This document shows, piece after piece, positions 17,677 through 26,062 of a stretch of 64,000 bases of DNA; positions within the stretch are counted from its first letter, which is position 1, and the number at the start of each line of letters is the position of its first letter. Under the pieces are notes generated by a model. That model did not search any database and was not told where the DNA came from. It saw only the letters and a list, made by a program, of their open reading frames with translations. The DNA is from Niastella yeongjuensis (lineage in GTDB: Bacteria; Bacteroidota; Bacteroidia; Chitinophagales; Chitinophagaceae): NCBI RefSeq assembly GCF_900110245.1, contig NZ_FOCZ01000006.1, forward strand, positions 187,004 to 251,003. Reading direction: 5' to 3'. Both the position numbers and the translations under genes were made by a program.

Positions 17677-20460
17677 TTATTGTTTTAAGCTTTTTGAAAA
17701 ATTCCAGGTCAGCGAAAGCAGCCAGTACCGTTTTATCACAAACCGGTTCGATTCGGAAACGTTGCTGCCGGTTACACTGCGGGTATAACCGGTGTTATTA
17801 TTCAGGATATCGTTTGCAGCCAGCTGAATGACCGCCTGGTCGTTTCGCAGGAATTTCTTTCTTATAAAAGCATTCCATTGGATGGTATTGAAATGGGTGT
17901 TGAAGGATCCGTTCTTTGGCTGAAAGTTGAAGGTGCATTCATTGGCCAGCTCCATATGCCAGGGCAGATAATTGGTTGCGTTAATGGTGTGCGTATGGAA
18001 CAGAGTACGGGTATTGGTACTGCCGGCAATGTCTGACCAGCCAATACTTTTATTTACATTTCCGCGGTATATCCAGTACATTACATTTTTCCATTCATGA
18101 CTAAGCGTAAGGCCTGCATTCAAATTAAGATTTTCATTCTTTAATTTTTGATCGTTCTGAATAGTATAGCTGGCATTTTTATTCGCCCCCAAACTGACCG
18201 ATGCATTCACATGATACTTTTTTAACATCCAGTTGTAAGCAGTATTTATGTTCAACGCCGGAATACTATTCATGTTTATATACCGGGTAGTGGTACGGTT
18301 TTGTGAATCGATAAGGATACTGGTGGTGATACTGTTACTGGTATAATTAACGCCGAAGTTTGTGGAGAGGAAGCTACCCTTCTTCATATTGGCACTAAAA
18401 AAGTTTACATTGGCATTGTGCTGGAAGGCAGGACGCAGATCAGGATTGCCCACCACTACATTCAATTTGTTGCTGCTTTTTTGTAAGGGCTGCAATTGAT
18501 CGAGCGTTGGCTGTACCGTTTGTCCGTTATAATTTAACCCAACATTCAGGTTTGATTTGAGATTATAATAAAGCGTCATCTGGGGTGACAGATTTATAAA
18601 ACGCCGGGTAGTTCGATTATGCAGGTCATTGTCTTCCTGGTTATAATGGGTAAACAAGGCCCTTCCTCCCAATGTAATGTTTATCTTTTTTTGTATAAAT
18701 GCCAGCGTGGCGCCGGTAATGTGGGTAGTGGCGCCAAAGATGTAATTATTGCTGAGTGAATCCACGCGTTCGCTGAACTTTTCATTAGTCTTATTCAGCG
18801 TGCTGAACACATTGCTGGCAATATTATTTTTAAATCCGTATTCAACACCCATGCGCAATTTATTGCTCAGGGCGTCGGAATAGATCAAACGTCCTGCATA
18901 AGATTCGTTTTGGTTGTTGCTTTGTTGCAACTGATCGAGTGTATCGGCATTTTTGAATAAACCCGATGAAGGATCGTAATAATTGTTGGCTGAAAAATTA
19001 TAGGCATCGCCCAGCGCGTTTTTGTATTCCTGCTGCAAGTTAAAGGAAAGGGTCCTCCCCTCCTTTCTGAATTTCCGCTGGTAACTGATGTTACTGCCAA
19101 AAGCTTTATTGGTACCGTTGCTTCGGGTGGTTTGTGCGGTATTGTTTACCAGGATATCTTTTTCATTGGTGGAACTGGTGAGATTGCTTTGGAAACTGTT
19201 GTTGTTGCCCAGGCTGCCATTGGCAGAAACTTTTACCGTGGAAAAGGAGTCTACTGCAAAAATAAAACTGCCGCTTCCCTTTTGCGTAAAGCTGTAGGAG
19301 TTGTCCTGGCTTTCATTTTTATTGGTAAAAGAAGTACCATCTACTAATACATTGGTAGAAGTGCCATTGCTCCACCCGGTTGCGTTTACCTGTTTAACGC
19401 GGTAATTGGTATTTAGTTTTTGTTTCCCCTCGTTCCATTTATCGGAATAATGGGCGCCACCCGATTGAACGGAAGGCAATCCACTCGCTGTATTTTCTCC
19501 GCCAAACCTGCTTCCTCCGCCCTGGACGCTGAAGCCGCCCACGCCATCATTGATGATCTCGTAGTCTTCTGTAACATACTGGTTAAGGTCGCCATAGTTA
19601 AGGTCCTGCTTACCGGTTTTTGACGACAGGCCAAAGAGCGAGATCTTACGGGCGCCATTGAACAAGGCGCCCATGGCTTCGTGCTGGTAGTAATCATCAC
19701 CATTACTGCCGGTTGACAGCTTGCCAAAAACACCATTCTTCCGGTCTTTCTTCAGTTTCAGGTTTATGGTTTTGGTACGTTGTCCATCGTCGATACCCGT
19801 GAATTTGGCCCGTTCGCTTTTGTCGTCGAACACCTGTACTTTGTCAATAGCATCGGCTTGCAGATACCGGGAAGCGAATTTAGGGTCGGCAGAAAAGAAC
19901 TCATCACCATCTACCAATATCTTTTGTACCTCCTTGCCCTGTGCAATGATCTTTCCATCTTTATCAATCAGGATACCCGGCAGGCGTTTCAGCATTTCTT
20001 CTACATTGGCGCCTGGTTTTACGGCAAAACTATCTGCATTATACTCCAGCGTGTCGCCACGCATACGTATTGCATAACCGGCCCGTACCACTACTTCCTG
20101 TAGCAGGTCGGCCTTGGAAACCATGGGAATGGTTTTCAGGTCTATAATAGAGGTGTCGGCGATGGTTAAGTCCTGCAGGTAATCGGCCATTTTGGGATAG
20201 GCAATCAGCAGCGTGTACCTGCCTGCCGGTATTTGAGTCAATTCAAAATAGCCGGATTCATTGGTGCGCACGGATCTGTACAGCGTTGTATCTGCCAGGT
20301 CAATGAGTGCAACAATTGAATTATGGAGGTCCTTTTTCTCAGTGGTGTCTATGATCCTGCCCCTGATCATATTAGACTTTTGGGCAAATGCTGGTATACA
20401 AAAAAAATAACATACTGCTATAAGCAGCCATGTTCTGGTGACCGGCCATACTGGGTACAT
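17677..20460 (-). CDS. TonB-dependent receptor-like outer-membrane protein (partner of GLPGLI)
   Basis: 927 aa. Signal peptide (LLIAVCYFFCIPAFA-Q), then a carboxypeptidase-regulatory-like beta domain (about residues 30-115: MIRGRIIDTTEKKDLHNSIV, ESGYFELTQIPAGRYTLLIA), a plug domain (GANVEEMLKRLPGILIDKDG, KILVDGDEFFSADPKFASRY), and a long OMP beta-barrel type 3 C-terminal part. This architecture is shared with GLPGLI-associated receptors. The barrel is asparagine- and serine-rich. The substrate is unknown. It is the first gene of a two-gene operon with the GLPGLI gene. Confidence 0.88.
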   Translation of the reverse strand: MYPVWPVTRTWLLIAVCYFFCIPAFAQKSNMIRGRIIDTTEKKDLHNSIVALIDLADTTLYRSVRTNESGYFELTQIPAGRYTLLIAYPKMADYLQDLTIADTSIIDLKTIPMVSKADLLQEVVVRAGYAIRMRGDTLEYNADSFAVKPGANVEEMLKRLPGILIDKDGKIIAQGKEVQKILVDGDEFFSADPKFASRYLQADAIDKVQVFDDKSERAKFTGIDDGQRTKTINLKLKKDRKNGVFGKLSTGSNGDDYYQHEAMGALFNGARKISLFGLSSKTGKQDLNYGDLNQYVTEDYEIINDGVGGFSVQGGGSRFGGENTASGLPSVQSGGAHYSDKWNEGKQKLNTNYRVKQVNATGWSNGTSTNVLVDGTSFTNKNESQDNSYSFTQKGSGSFIFAVDSFSTVKVSANGSLGNNNSFQSNLTSSTNEKDILVNNTAQTTRSNGTNKAFGSNISYQRKFRKEGRTLSFNLQQEYKNALGDAYNFSANNYYDPSSGLFKNADTLDQLQQSNNQNESYAGRLIYSDALSNKLRMGVEYGFKNNIASNVFSTLNKTNEKFSERVDSLSNNYIFGATTHITGATLAFIQKKINITLGGRALFTHYNQEDNDLHNRTTRRFINLSPQMTLYYNLKSNLNVGLNYNGQTVQPTLDQLQPLQKSSNKLNVVVGNPDLRPAFQHNANVNFFSANMKKGSFLSTNFGVNYTSNSITTSILIDSQNRTTTRYINMNSIPALNINTAYNWMLKKYHVNASVSLGANKNASYTIQNDQKLKNENLNLNAGLTLSHEWKNVMYWIYRGNVNKSIGWSDIAGSTNTRTLFHTHTINATNYLPWHMELANECTFNFQPKNGSFNTHFNTIQWNAFIRKKFLRNDQAVIQLAANDILNNNTGYTRSVTGSNVSESNRFVIKRYWLLSLTWNFSKSLKQ

Positions 20461-20482
20461 AAGGGTTGCTGGGTTAACAAAT

Positions 20483-20514
20483 CAAAAGTATGTTCTATAC
20501 GCATGTTTTACAAA
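20483..20514 (-). promoter_or_regulatory. Promoter of the TonB/GLPGLI operon
   Basis: On the minus strand, TTTG (20514-20511), a 20-base spacer and TACTTTTG (20490-20483) match the Bacteroidota promoter pattern, 22 bases before the ATG at 20460. Confidence 0.7.
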
Positions 20515-20586
20515 CCCAGCGCCCTATAACTACCAGAAATAGTGTTTTATTAACTTATATTAAGATTATGTATGTGACACAGTAAG

Positions 20587-22263
20587 CTAGTCGTCATTGC
20601 CCCTGCTTTCAAAATAATTGAACACCGCTTTGTTGTTAGTAGGCGCTCCATTTGAGGTGGCATACATGGCATACATACAACCTACAAATCCGCCGGCGGT
20701 ATGTGTGCTTAAAAAGCTGGCATCGATGCCTTCTTTAAATGCGCGCCAGCTGTTGCTGCCTTTTTCTGCATAGTAGAAGGAATAGGCATTGCCGTTGGTT
20801 TGTATTTTTAATTGAATCGGCTGCCGGCCATCTGACTGAATTTTTAACGTGCTCAGCAGTAAAGGTTCGCCCCCATTTTGACCAGGTCCTCTGTACAATT
20901 GCAACACAGGCTGGTTGTTGTCTACCGACTGGCACAGATAGAAATAATGGGTTTCGTTTTGAAAGACCAGCAAACCGGCTTTCTCCTGTGAACTGGCTGG
21001 TGTAAAGGTGAGCGCCGTAGACGCATACCCCCGCTGGTGCGCCTGGCGGTATCCAATAAATGCCGGATTTACCTTTTCGGCAATGGTAGCCGGTTTTAAT
21101 TGTATGGTGAGCGTTCCGGTAAGACTGTTGACCTGATACCAGGGTTCACGTACGGTTCGCAGAAATTGGTAGCGGTAATTCAAAGCGGTGGTTTTGAAGT
21201 TATCCCGGAATAGAAAATCACTGCTGAATGGCAGGGGATTTTTAGCGGTAGCGCCGGTGATGCTTACTTTATCGGGTACCGGTTCATTAGCCGGCAGAAT
21301 GATTGGCCAGTCTTCCTTCCACTGCACCGGGGCCATAAAAGTTTCGCGGCCCGTATTGTAATTGTCATCATTTACCGGACGGCAGCCCAGGAATACAGCG
21401 TACCAGCTGCCATCGGGGGCCGTTACCAGGTCTGCATGACCGGTTGAGGTCACTGATTTCTTTCTGTTTACATTCAGCTGCCGTTGGGTAAGGATCGGAT
21501 TGCCTGCATATGGCTCATAAGGCCCTTCTGCTTTTTTACTTCTAAAGATCACTTCTGAATGATTGTACCCTGTGCCGCCTTCTGCGCACATTAAATAATA
21601 GCTTTTGTTGTATTTAAAAATATGCGGCCCTTCAATCCAAACCGGTTTTTGCGAAATATCGGAACCGCCGTTTACCAGGGTGATCTCCTCCCCTTTTGTT
21701 TGCAGGGTGGGGAGGTCTACTTCGTACATCCTGATGGTACGGTGGCCATCATATTGTGGTTTGTTTCCAGGTGCATAACTATTGTAAACGATGTAGGCTT
21801 TTCCGTTGTCATCAAAAAACAACGAAGGGTCGATGTCTTTTACATTCGGCAGGAAAACAGGATTGCTCCACGGGCCCCTGGGATTTTTTGCGGTAATGAT
21901 AAAGTTGCCGCCATGGCTGGTGTTGGTACAGGTTATATAGAAAGTGCCCTTATAAAAACGGATGGTGGGTGCAAACAGTCCGCCCGACACATGGGTGCCG
22001 TCCAGGTTCAGTTGTTCGGGGCGGTCCATGGCAAAACCGATCTGTTCCCAATTGGCGAGATCGGTACTGTGGAAGATGGGCAATCCGGGATAATAGGCAA
22101 AAGTGGAATTAACCAGGTAATAATCATTACCGGCCCGGCAAATGGATGGATCGGGATAAAAACCGGCCAGGATGGGATTGTTTACTTTGGCTGTTTGTGC
22201 GGTGGAAAAATGGCTAATAAGGGACAGGCAGGCAATTGCTGCAAGAATCTTTAATTTTCTCAT
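20587..22263 (-). CDS. Secreted glycoside hydrolase family 43 (xylosidase/arabinofuranosidase type)
   Basis: 558 aa from the ATG at 22263; the upstream ATG at 22308 overlaps a -7 promoter box and is rejected. Signal peptide (MRKLKILAAIACLSLISHFS, ending TAQ). The five-bladed propeller shows the three GH43 acids: D38 in AGFYPDPSI, D145 in VKDIDPSLFF and E211 in WIEGPHIF. A C-terminal beta-sandwich of the GH43 C2/DUF1349 kind (about 340-555) follows. Such enzymes remove xylose or arabinose from xylan side chains or oligosaccharides. It belongs functionally with the GH10/SusCD xylan locus further along the minus strand, from which it is separated by the plus-strand toxin-antitoxin island. Confidence 0.9.
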   Translation of the reverse strand: MRKLKILAAIACLSLISHFSTAQTAKVNNPILAGFYPDPSICRAGNDYYLVNSTFAYYPGLPIFHSTDLANWEQIGFAMDRPEQLNLDGTHVSGGLFAPTIRFYKGTFYITCTNTSHGGNFIITAKNPRGPWSNPVFLPNVKDIDPSLFFDDNGKAYIVYNSYAPGNKPQYDGHRTIRMYEVDLPTLQTKGEEITLVNGGSDISQKPVWIEGPHIFKYNKSYYLMCAEGGTGYNHSEVIFRSKKAEGPYEPYAGNPILTQRQLNVNRKKSVTSTGHADLVTAPDGSWYAVFLGCRPVNDDNYNTGRETFMAPVQWKEDWPIILPANEPVPDKVSITGATAKNPLPFSSDFLFRDNFKTTALNYRYQFLRTVREPWYQVNSLTGTLTIQLKPATIAEKVNPAFIGYRQAHQRGYASTALTFTPASSQEKAGLLVFQNETHYFYLCQSVDNNQPVLQLYRGPGQNGGEPLLLSTLKIQSDGRQPIQLKIQTNGNAYSFYYAEKGSNSWRAFKEGIDASFLSTHTAGGFVGCMYAMYATSNGAPTNNKAVFNYFESRGNDD

Positions 22264-22305
22264 TGGTGCATCGTTTGTTGAAGGTACAGGTTGGGTGCTG
22301 TTAGT

Positions 22306-22313
22306 CAAATATA
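22306..22313 (-). promoter_or_regulatory. -7 element of the GH43 gene
   Basis: TATATTTG on the minus strand (22313-22306) matches TAnnTTTG, about 43 bases before the ATG at 22263. No clear -33 TTTG was found, so the GH43 gene may have its own promoter of moderate strength. Confidence 0.45.
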
Positions 22314-22378
22314 CAAAAGATGGGAGAATGGGGTATAACTGGTATGGGACAGTATCCGCAATTTCATATTATTGCAAA

Positions 22379-22840
22379 ATGATTAAAACAATAGATCCTA
22401 CCGAAGTAAAAAACATCCTGGAACAGGAAATCCTGACTTCAAAATGGAATAAACCCTTCCGTTTTTTGCCAAAAGAATTATATGACTGGGCTTTACTATC
22501 TGAGTGTACAATAAGTGACAACAAAATTGAGAAATGGGAAGATTTCGAATTCGGCAGAATTGATTTTGATGAAAATGATTTTCGAGACCTGGTATTTAAT
22601 AATGAGTATGCTGAATCTACAGAGGTGTTATTTATTTCTGGCGAATCTCTAAGTAAGGGAAAGGCCTTCAGCTTTAACCTGAGTGATTATGAACAATTCG
22701 TAACCTATTATGAAAATATAATCGTAATGAGTTTCTTTCAGCCTGATGATTATATTGTTTATTTAAGGGAGTACAAGGAAGTGAAAATCATTCGTCAGGA
22801 TGGTAAGCTGGTAAAAATCAATAAAGTTGTAAGTGCCTAA
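22379..22840 (+). CDS. Hypothetical acidic protein, 153 aa
   Basis: The start is the ATG at 22379 (MIKTIDPTEVKNIL); the longer frame runs back across the GH43 start and is not credible. The protein is acidic and cytoplasmic, with a hydrophobic mixed core (VMSFFQPDDYIVYLREYKEV) and a tryptophan-containing N-terminal helix. No family was recognised. It is the first gene of a plus-strand island inserted between two minus-strand xylan genes, 10 bp before the chimeric 22851 gene, so the two could be co-transcribed. Size and acidity would suit an immunity or antitoxin protein, which is speculation. Confidence 0.6.
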   Translation: MIKTIDPTEVKNILEQEILTSKWNKPFRFLPKELYDWALLSECTISDNKIEKWEDFEFGRIDFDENDFRDLVFNNEYAESTEVLFISGESLSKGKAFSFNLSDYEQFVTYYENIIVMSFFQPDDYIVYLREYKEVKIIRQDGKLVKINKVVSA

Positions 22841-22850
22841 TTAAGACCCT

Positions 22851-23372
22851 ATGAGCACCTATGTAATTGGAGATTTGCATGGACAATATCAATCCCTCAA
22901 GCACATGACAGAGGATCCAAAATCTTATAAGTGGACAAAAATAAAAAATGGCATTGGGTATGTTGCCATAGTAAACATTGAGGTGTTTCCAAATTTGGAG
23001 GGAACCAACGAAATAAATGAACATTATAACGGGATAGGCTTTACCAGTCAGGGCTACATTGAAGAAGTATCAGCAAAGGGCTATGACGATTGGAAGGCTG
23101 GAGCACGGTCTGGTTTGAAGTATGGATTTTCCTTAGTAGACAGGTATTCGACGGTACAAATAAATAAAATAGAAGGCCTGACTTCTGATACAAATCCTAC
23201 GATTGTTGGATATACTATATTAAGAGCATTTTTAGACAGCATAAACCATGAGCTGGACAATGACCAAATCAGGAAACTGGAGGAATTTGTTTTATGCAGT
23301 TGGACAAAGCCAAATCATTTATTAATTCCCAATTTTTTCACCCTTTCCTTTGAAACCATAAGTATTCAATAA
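22851..23372 (+). CDS. Apparent chimeric protein: phosphoesterase start joined to an unknown domain
   Basis: 173 aa. Residues 1-19 (MSTYVIGDLHGQYQSLKHM) are the textbook opening of a Ser/Thr-phosphatase-type metallophosphoesterase (GD-x-HG metal-binding motif). From residue 20 (TEDPKSYKWTKIKNGIGYVA) the sequence leaves that family: the GDxxDRG and GNHE motifs that should follow are absent, and instead there is an unrelated hydrophilic domain (AIVNIEVFPNLEGTNEINEH, GFSLVDRYSTVQINKIEG). It reads as a fusion of a truncated phosphoesterase gene with another small gene. Phosphatase activity is not expected. I do not recognise the C-terminal domain. Confidence 0.55.
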   Translation: MSTYVIGDLHGQYQSLKHMTEDPKSYKWTKIKNGIGYVAIVNIEVFPNLEGTNEINEHYNGIGFTSQGYIEEVSAKGYDDWKAGARSGLKYGFSLVDRYSTVQINKIEGLTSDTNPTIVGYTILRAFLDSINHELDNDQIRKLEEFVLCSWTKPNHLLIPNFFTLSFETISIQ

Positions 23373-23381
23373 ATAACAGTA

Positions 23382-23462
23382 AAAAGCAAATTATAATACG
23401 CTATTTGCCGTTAATATGGCCTGTTTTTTCGTAACTTACACTGAAAAGCGAATTATAATGCG
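23382..23462 (+). promoter_or_regulatory. Pair of 19-bp direct repeats around the hipB start (candidate operators)
   Basis: AAAAGCAAATTATAATACG (23382-23400) and AAAAGCGAATTATAATGCG (23444-23462) match at 17 of 19 positions, 62 bp apart. Each contains the palindrome ATTATAAT, and the second covers the ATG at 23458. They lie immediately upstream of and over the start of a HipB-type repressor gene, as expected for autoregulatory operators. Confidence 0.55.
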
Positions 23463-23688
23463 TGATTTAATGGTCAAAATTGGAGACAGGATCCGGCAAC
23501 GACGGGAATTATTAGGCCTGGTGCAGCCCAAACTTGCTGATTTATCGGGTGTTAATACACGCACAATCCAATTGGTTGAACAGGGAAAAGGAAATCCTTC
23601 GCTTGAAACGCTTCTCCGGTTGATTGAGCCGCTTGGATTGAATCTGGAACTTGTATTAAAAACTCCCTTCCAAAATAGTAATGTATGA
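23458..23688 (+). CDS. hipB: HipB-like XRE-family antitoxin/repressor
   Basis: 76 aa from the ATG at 23458; an ATG at 23470 is equally possible and would leave the operator outside the coding part. A single helix-turn-helix of the XRE/HipB type fills most of the protein: GDRIRQRRELLGLVQPKLAD, LSGVNTRTIQLVEQGKGNPS, then LETLLRLIEPLGLNLEL. In HipBA and HipBST systems HipB binds operator DNA and the kinase, repressing the operon. It overlaps the next gene by 4 bp (ATGA), indicating translational coupling. Confidence 0.85.
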   Translation: MRDLMVKIGDRIRQRRELLGLVQPKLADLSGVNTRTIQLVEQGKGNPSLETLLRLIEPLGLNLELVLKTPFQNSNV

Positions 23689-24017
23689 GAGCGGCTCAAA
23701 TATTTTACAATGGTCAGCTTGCAGGTATCTTATCTAAAGATGCAAGGATTTACCGTTTTGTATACGACAAAAACTATCTCACCACAGCCACACAACCAGT
23801 TAGTCTTACGTTGCCGCTCAGAGAAGCTCCTTATGAGAGTAATGTTCTATTCCCGGCATTCGTAAATGGATTAAGTGAGGGATCTAATAAAGCGATGCAG
23901 AACCGCTTATTAAAAATTGACGAAAATGATTATTTCGGTTTGTTACTCGCCACTGCCGGTGGTGATAGAATCGGCCCCCTTAGTATAAAAGAAATTCATG
24001 AGCCTACAGGAAATTAA
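23685..24017 (+). CDS. hipS: HipS-like protein (HipA N-terminal subdomain encoded separately)
   Basis: 110 aa corresponding only to the HipA N-terminal subdomain 1: AAQIFYNGQLAGILSKDAR, YRFVYDKNYL, PVSLTLPLREAPYESNVLFP, FVNGLSEGSNKAM and LLATAGGDRIGPLSI. In the three-gene HipBST system of enteropathogenic E. coli this fragment (HipS) is the antitoxin that neutralises the kinase HipT. The order here, hipB-hipS-hipT with overlapping frames, is the same. It overlaps the kinase gene by 20 bp. Antitoxin function is inferred from gene order and domain content. Confidence 0.85.
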   Translation: MRAAQIFYNGQLAGILSKDARIYRFVYDKNYLTTATQPVSLTLPLREAPYESNVLFPAFVNGLSEGSNKAMQNRLLKIDENDYFGLLLATAGGDRIGPLSIKEIHEPTGN

Positions 24018-25011
24018 CTATTGCCCATCTACACTTCAACCGGGACATCATACATATAGTCCGGTTGCACAGCAAGCATTGTTTGGCAGCCGTTCAAAAA
24101 AGGTATCCCATGTCCTCCCTTTTGCTTCACCAGGAAAATACAATGAACAAAGCCGTGAATATAAGGAAAAACTTAAGCGTCTCAGCATAAGTGGTGTACA
24201 GGAAAAATACAGTCTGCGACTTCAGAAAAACAGTCTACTCCTTACCGATACAGAAGGATCGCATATTTTGAAACCAGTTCCGGCAGAGAGACTTATTATG
24301 GTCAACGATTTGCCTGCCAACGAACACGTAAGTATGTTGATTGCCCGCCAGGTAATGGGAATTAAAACTACTGCCTGTGGTATGATCTTCTTTGAAGATG
24401 GCTCCCCGGCCTACATCGCCCGCCGTTTTGATTACAAACCCGATGGTGTAAACAAATATCAATTGGAAGACTTTGCCACACTGCTTGAAAAAACGCCAGA
24501 GATAGAAGGAGAAAATTTTAAGTACAATGGATCCTATCTTGATATAGCCAGGTTAATTCAGCTATATGCTTCGGCGGTACCAGTTGTAATGCTTGAGTTT
24601 TTCCGGATTCTTGTATTCAACTATCTTATTGCAAATGGTGATGCCCATTTAAAAAATTTCTCCCTTATGGAAACTGAACAGGGCGACTATATTTTGTCAC
24701 CAGCTTACGATCTCTTATGCACTGCGTTACATATAGACGATAGCCGGCTGGCGTTACATGGCGGACTATATGAAGGTGACTATAATGAAAAGTCTTATTT
24801 GAATTTTGGCACGTATACAAAGACCTCATTCATTGCATTTGCTGAATTGATTGGCATTAACCCAACCCTGGCGGGTAAGGTTGTAGATGAGGTAATGCAA
24901 GGCACGTTGAAAGCGATGGAGTTAGTGGAACGTAGCTTCTTAAGCAATGAGGCAAAAAAGAAGTATGTTGAGATAATGGGAGATCGGCATAGGTGCCTGA
25001 AATTAAAATAA
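23998..25011 (+). CDS. hipT: HipT-like serine/threonine kinase toxin (split HipA C-terminal part)
   Basis: 337 aa. It lacks HipA subdomain 1 and begins with a short segment (INYCPSTLQPGHHTYSPVAQ) before the kinase core. The Gly-rich loop reads RLSISGVQEKYSL, giving the two serines S63 and S65 of an SIS motif like that autophosphorylated in HipT. Further kinase landmarks are K92 (SHILKP), the catalytic loop N213-G-D215-A-H-L-K-N and the metal-binding D238 in SPAYDLL. HipT of E. coli phosphorylates tryptophanyl-tRNA synthetase and HipA phosphorylates GltX; the target here is unknown. All key residues look intact. Confidence 0.88.
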   Translation: MSLQEINYCPSTLQPGHHTYSPVAQQALFGSRSKKVSHVLPFASPGKYNEQSREYKEKLKRLSISGVQEKYSLRLQKNSLLLTDTEGSHILKPVPAERLIMVNDLPANEHVSMLIARQVMGIKTTACGMIFFEDGSPAYIARRFDYKPDGVNKYQLEDFATLLEKTPEIEGENFKYNGSYLDIARLIQLYASAVPVVMLEFFRILVFNYLIANGDAHLKNFSLMETEQGDYILSPAYDLLCTALHIDDSRLALHGGLYEGDYNEKSYLNFGTYTKTSFIAFAELIGINPTLAGKVVDEVMQGTLKAMELVERSFLSNEAKKKYVEIMGDRHRCLKLK

Positions 25012-25094
25012 GGAATATTTTCACTAAGGGCACAATACATTTCACATTCTGTCCGTCTTAACCGCGATTCTTATAAAGAAAAAGTTTCGATTCT

Positions 25095-25700
25095 ATGGGA
25101 TACTACATTTTTTCGTACGGCATCAACACTGTAGAAATACAAAAGGTATTTGGATCAAAAGATCAGGCAATATTGAATCAGGTTCAATCAGATAAAACTT
25201 TTAAGCACTACGAATCTGAAATAAATGGATCTTCAATCAGCCTTTCCAGCGCTTTAGTTGAAATTATTGAAGGCCGGCCAGTTAGCATTAAGAATGATGA
25301 CGTCTTTGGCTATGCATTTCTGTGTATTTGTGCATCGTTAGGAAAAGAACTTCCATTTCATCAGGATATTAAACTTGGCAATGACACAAATTTGATAAAT
25401 AAAATACTGTCTGATGATTTTGGCATTAAAGATTTTGATACAGAGCGGACACTATTCAGGAATAGCCATACTTTTCCAATTTCCAAGACACTTGACCCCG
25501 GTACCGGTGTCATAAAACAGGAAGAGCTAACAGCTATTAAAGACAAGCTGTCTTCTGTTCAAATCTCCGACGAAAAAATTCAGGAACTGGCCAGAATTCC
25601 GGATGATAGGGAATTCGGGTATGAAAATCTGCAGGGGCTAATTCTGAACATCAATTATTGTGTTGCCCATAACCTTGATTTGATCTCGTTTTGTCATTAA
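25095..25700 (+). CDS. DUF7691-like hypothetical protein
   Basis: 201 aa. The opening GYYIFSYGINTVEIQKVFGS followed by KDQAILNQV resembles a family of small proteins (DUF7691, recalled from its N-terminal pattern of Y-x-h-D/N, GS-x-D) found scattered in Actinomycetota and Bacteroidota. It has no signal peptide or membrane segment, an acidic central part and a conserved-looking C-terminus (GYENLQGLILNINYCVAHNL). The function is unknown. It follows hipT by 83 bp on the same strand and is followed by a stem-loop (25703-25721) and the first 40-bp direct repeat. Confidence 0.6.
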   Translation: MGYYIFSYGINTVEIQKVFGSKDQAILNQVQSDKTFKHYESEINGSSISLSSALVEIIEGRPVSIKNDDVFGYAFLCICASLGKELPFHQDIKLGNDTNLINKILSDDFGIKDFDTERTLFRNSHTFPISKTLDPGTGVIKQEELTAIKDKLSSVQISDEKIQELARIPDDREFGYENLQGLILNINYCVAHNLDLISFCH

Positions 25701-25702
25701 CG

Positions 25703-25721
25703 AGGTTTAAATAATAAACCT
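25703..25721 (+). terminator. Stem-loop after the 25095 gene
   Basis: AGGTTTA and TAAACCT pair perfectly across an AATAA loop 3 bp after the stop codon. There is no T run, so termination is uncertain. Its right arm overlaps the first bases of the 40-bp direct repeat. Confidence 0.4.
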
Positions 25722-25755
25722 GTCAGAACTGAGCACGATTAAGCGCCCAGCCCTA
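25716..25755. repeat. 40-bp direct repeat, left copy
   Basis: Forty bases beginning AAACCTGTCAGAACTGAG and ending GCGCCCAGCCCTA are repeated exactly at 26714-26753. The copies sit immediately outside the zeta-toxin-like gene pair, 998 bp apart, and the sequences flanking the two copies differ, so the identity is limited to these 40 bases. Confidence 0.9.
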
Positions 25756-25798
25756 TTTAAACTTTTCTTATTATATTCGTGTATTTAAATGCAATACA

Positions 25799-26062
25799 GT
25801 GACACAGGCGCAGAAATTAGAACAAATTGGGCATAATGCCATAATGAAGGTTCGATTGAATAAGTTAAAAAGAGGTAAACCTTTTATGATTAATTCACCG
25901 GATTTGCCTTCTTATCAATGCTATATGGAATATGCCGACGGAAAAATCACCATCGAACAAATAAACGAATCCGGCAATGATTTTAAAGCTATTCGCGAAT
26001 TATCATTAGATGAGGCGGCTCAACTTCGGGTTGCATTAGGTCTAACACCCTTCCATGCCTGA
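25799..26062 (+). CDS. Small protein upstream of the zeta-like gene, putative antitoxin
   Basis: 87 aa starting at GTG 25799; the nearby ATG at 25789 is out of frame. The sequence starts MTQAQKLEQIGHNAIMKVRL, is basic at first (NKLKRGKPFMINSPDLP), then acidic with a C-terminal helix (IRELSLDEAAQLRVALGL). It overlaps the zeta-like gene by 8 bp, the usual position of an antitoxin. I do not recognise an epsilon antitoxin in it; Bacteroidota zeta-type ATPases often carry an unrelated small upstream gene like this one. A -7-like TATATTCG at 25772-25779 lies between the left 40-bp repeat and the start. Confidence 0.7.
   Translation: MTQAQKLEQIGHNAIMKVRLNKLKRGKPFMINSPDLPSYQCYMEYADGKITIEQINESGNDFKAIRELSLDEAAQLRVALGLTPFHA

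Noticed and set aside
22172-22378. N-terminal extension of the 22379 gene.
   Set aside because: It runs antisense across the GH43 signal-peptide region and its promoter; the ATG at 22379 is the credible start.
25716-25755. Integron attC or tRNA-end interpretation of the 40-bp repeat.
   Set aside because: The GTTRRRY and RYYYAAC core sites are not properly present and no integrase is in the window; a tRNA 3' end is not visible. It is reported only as a direct repeat.
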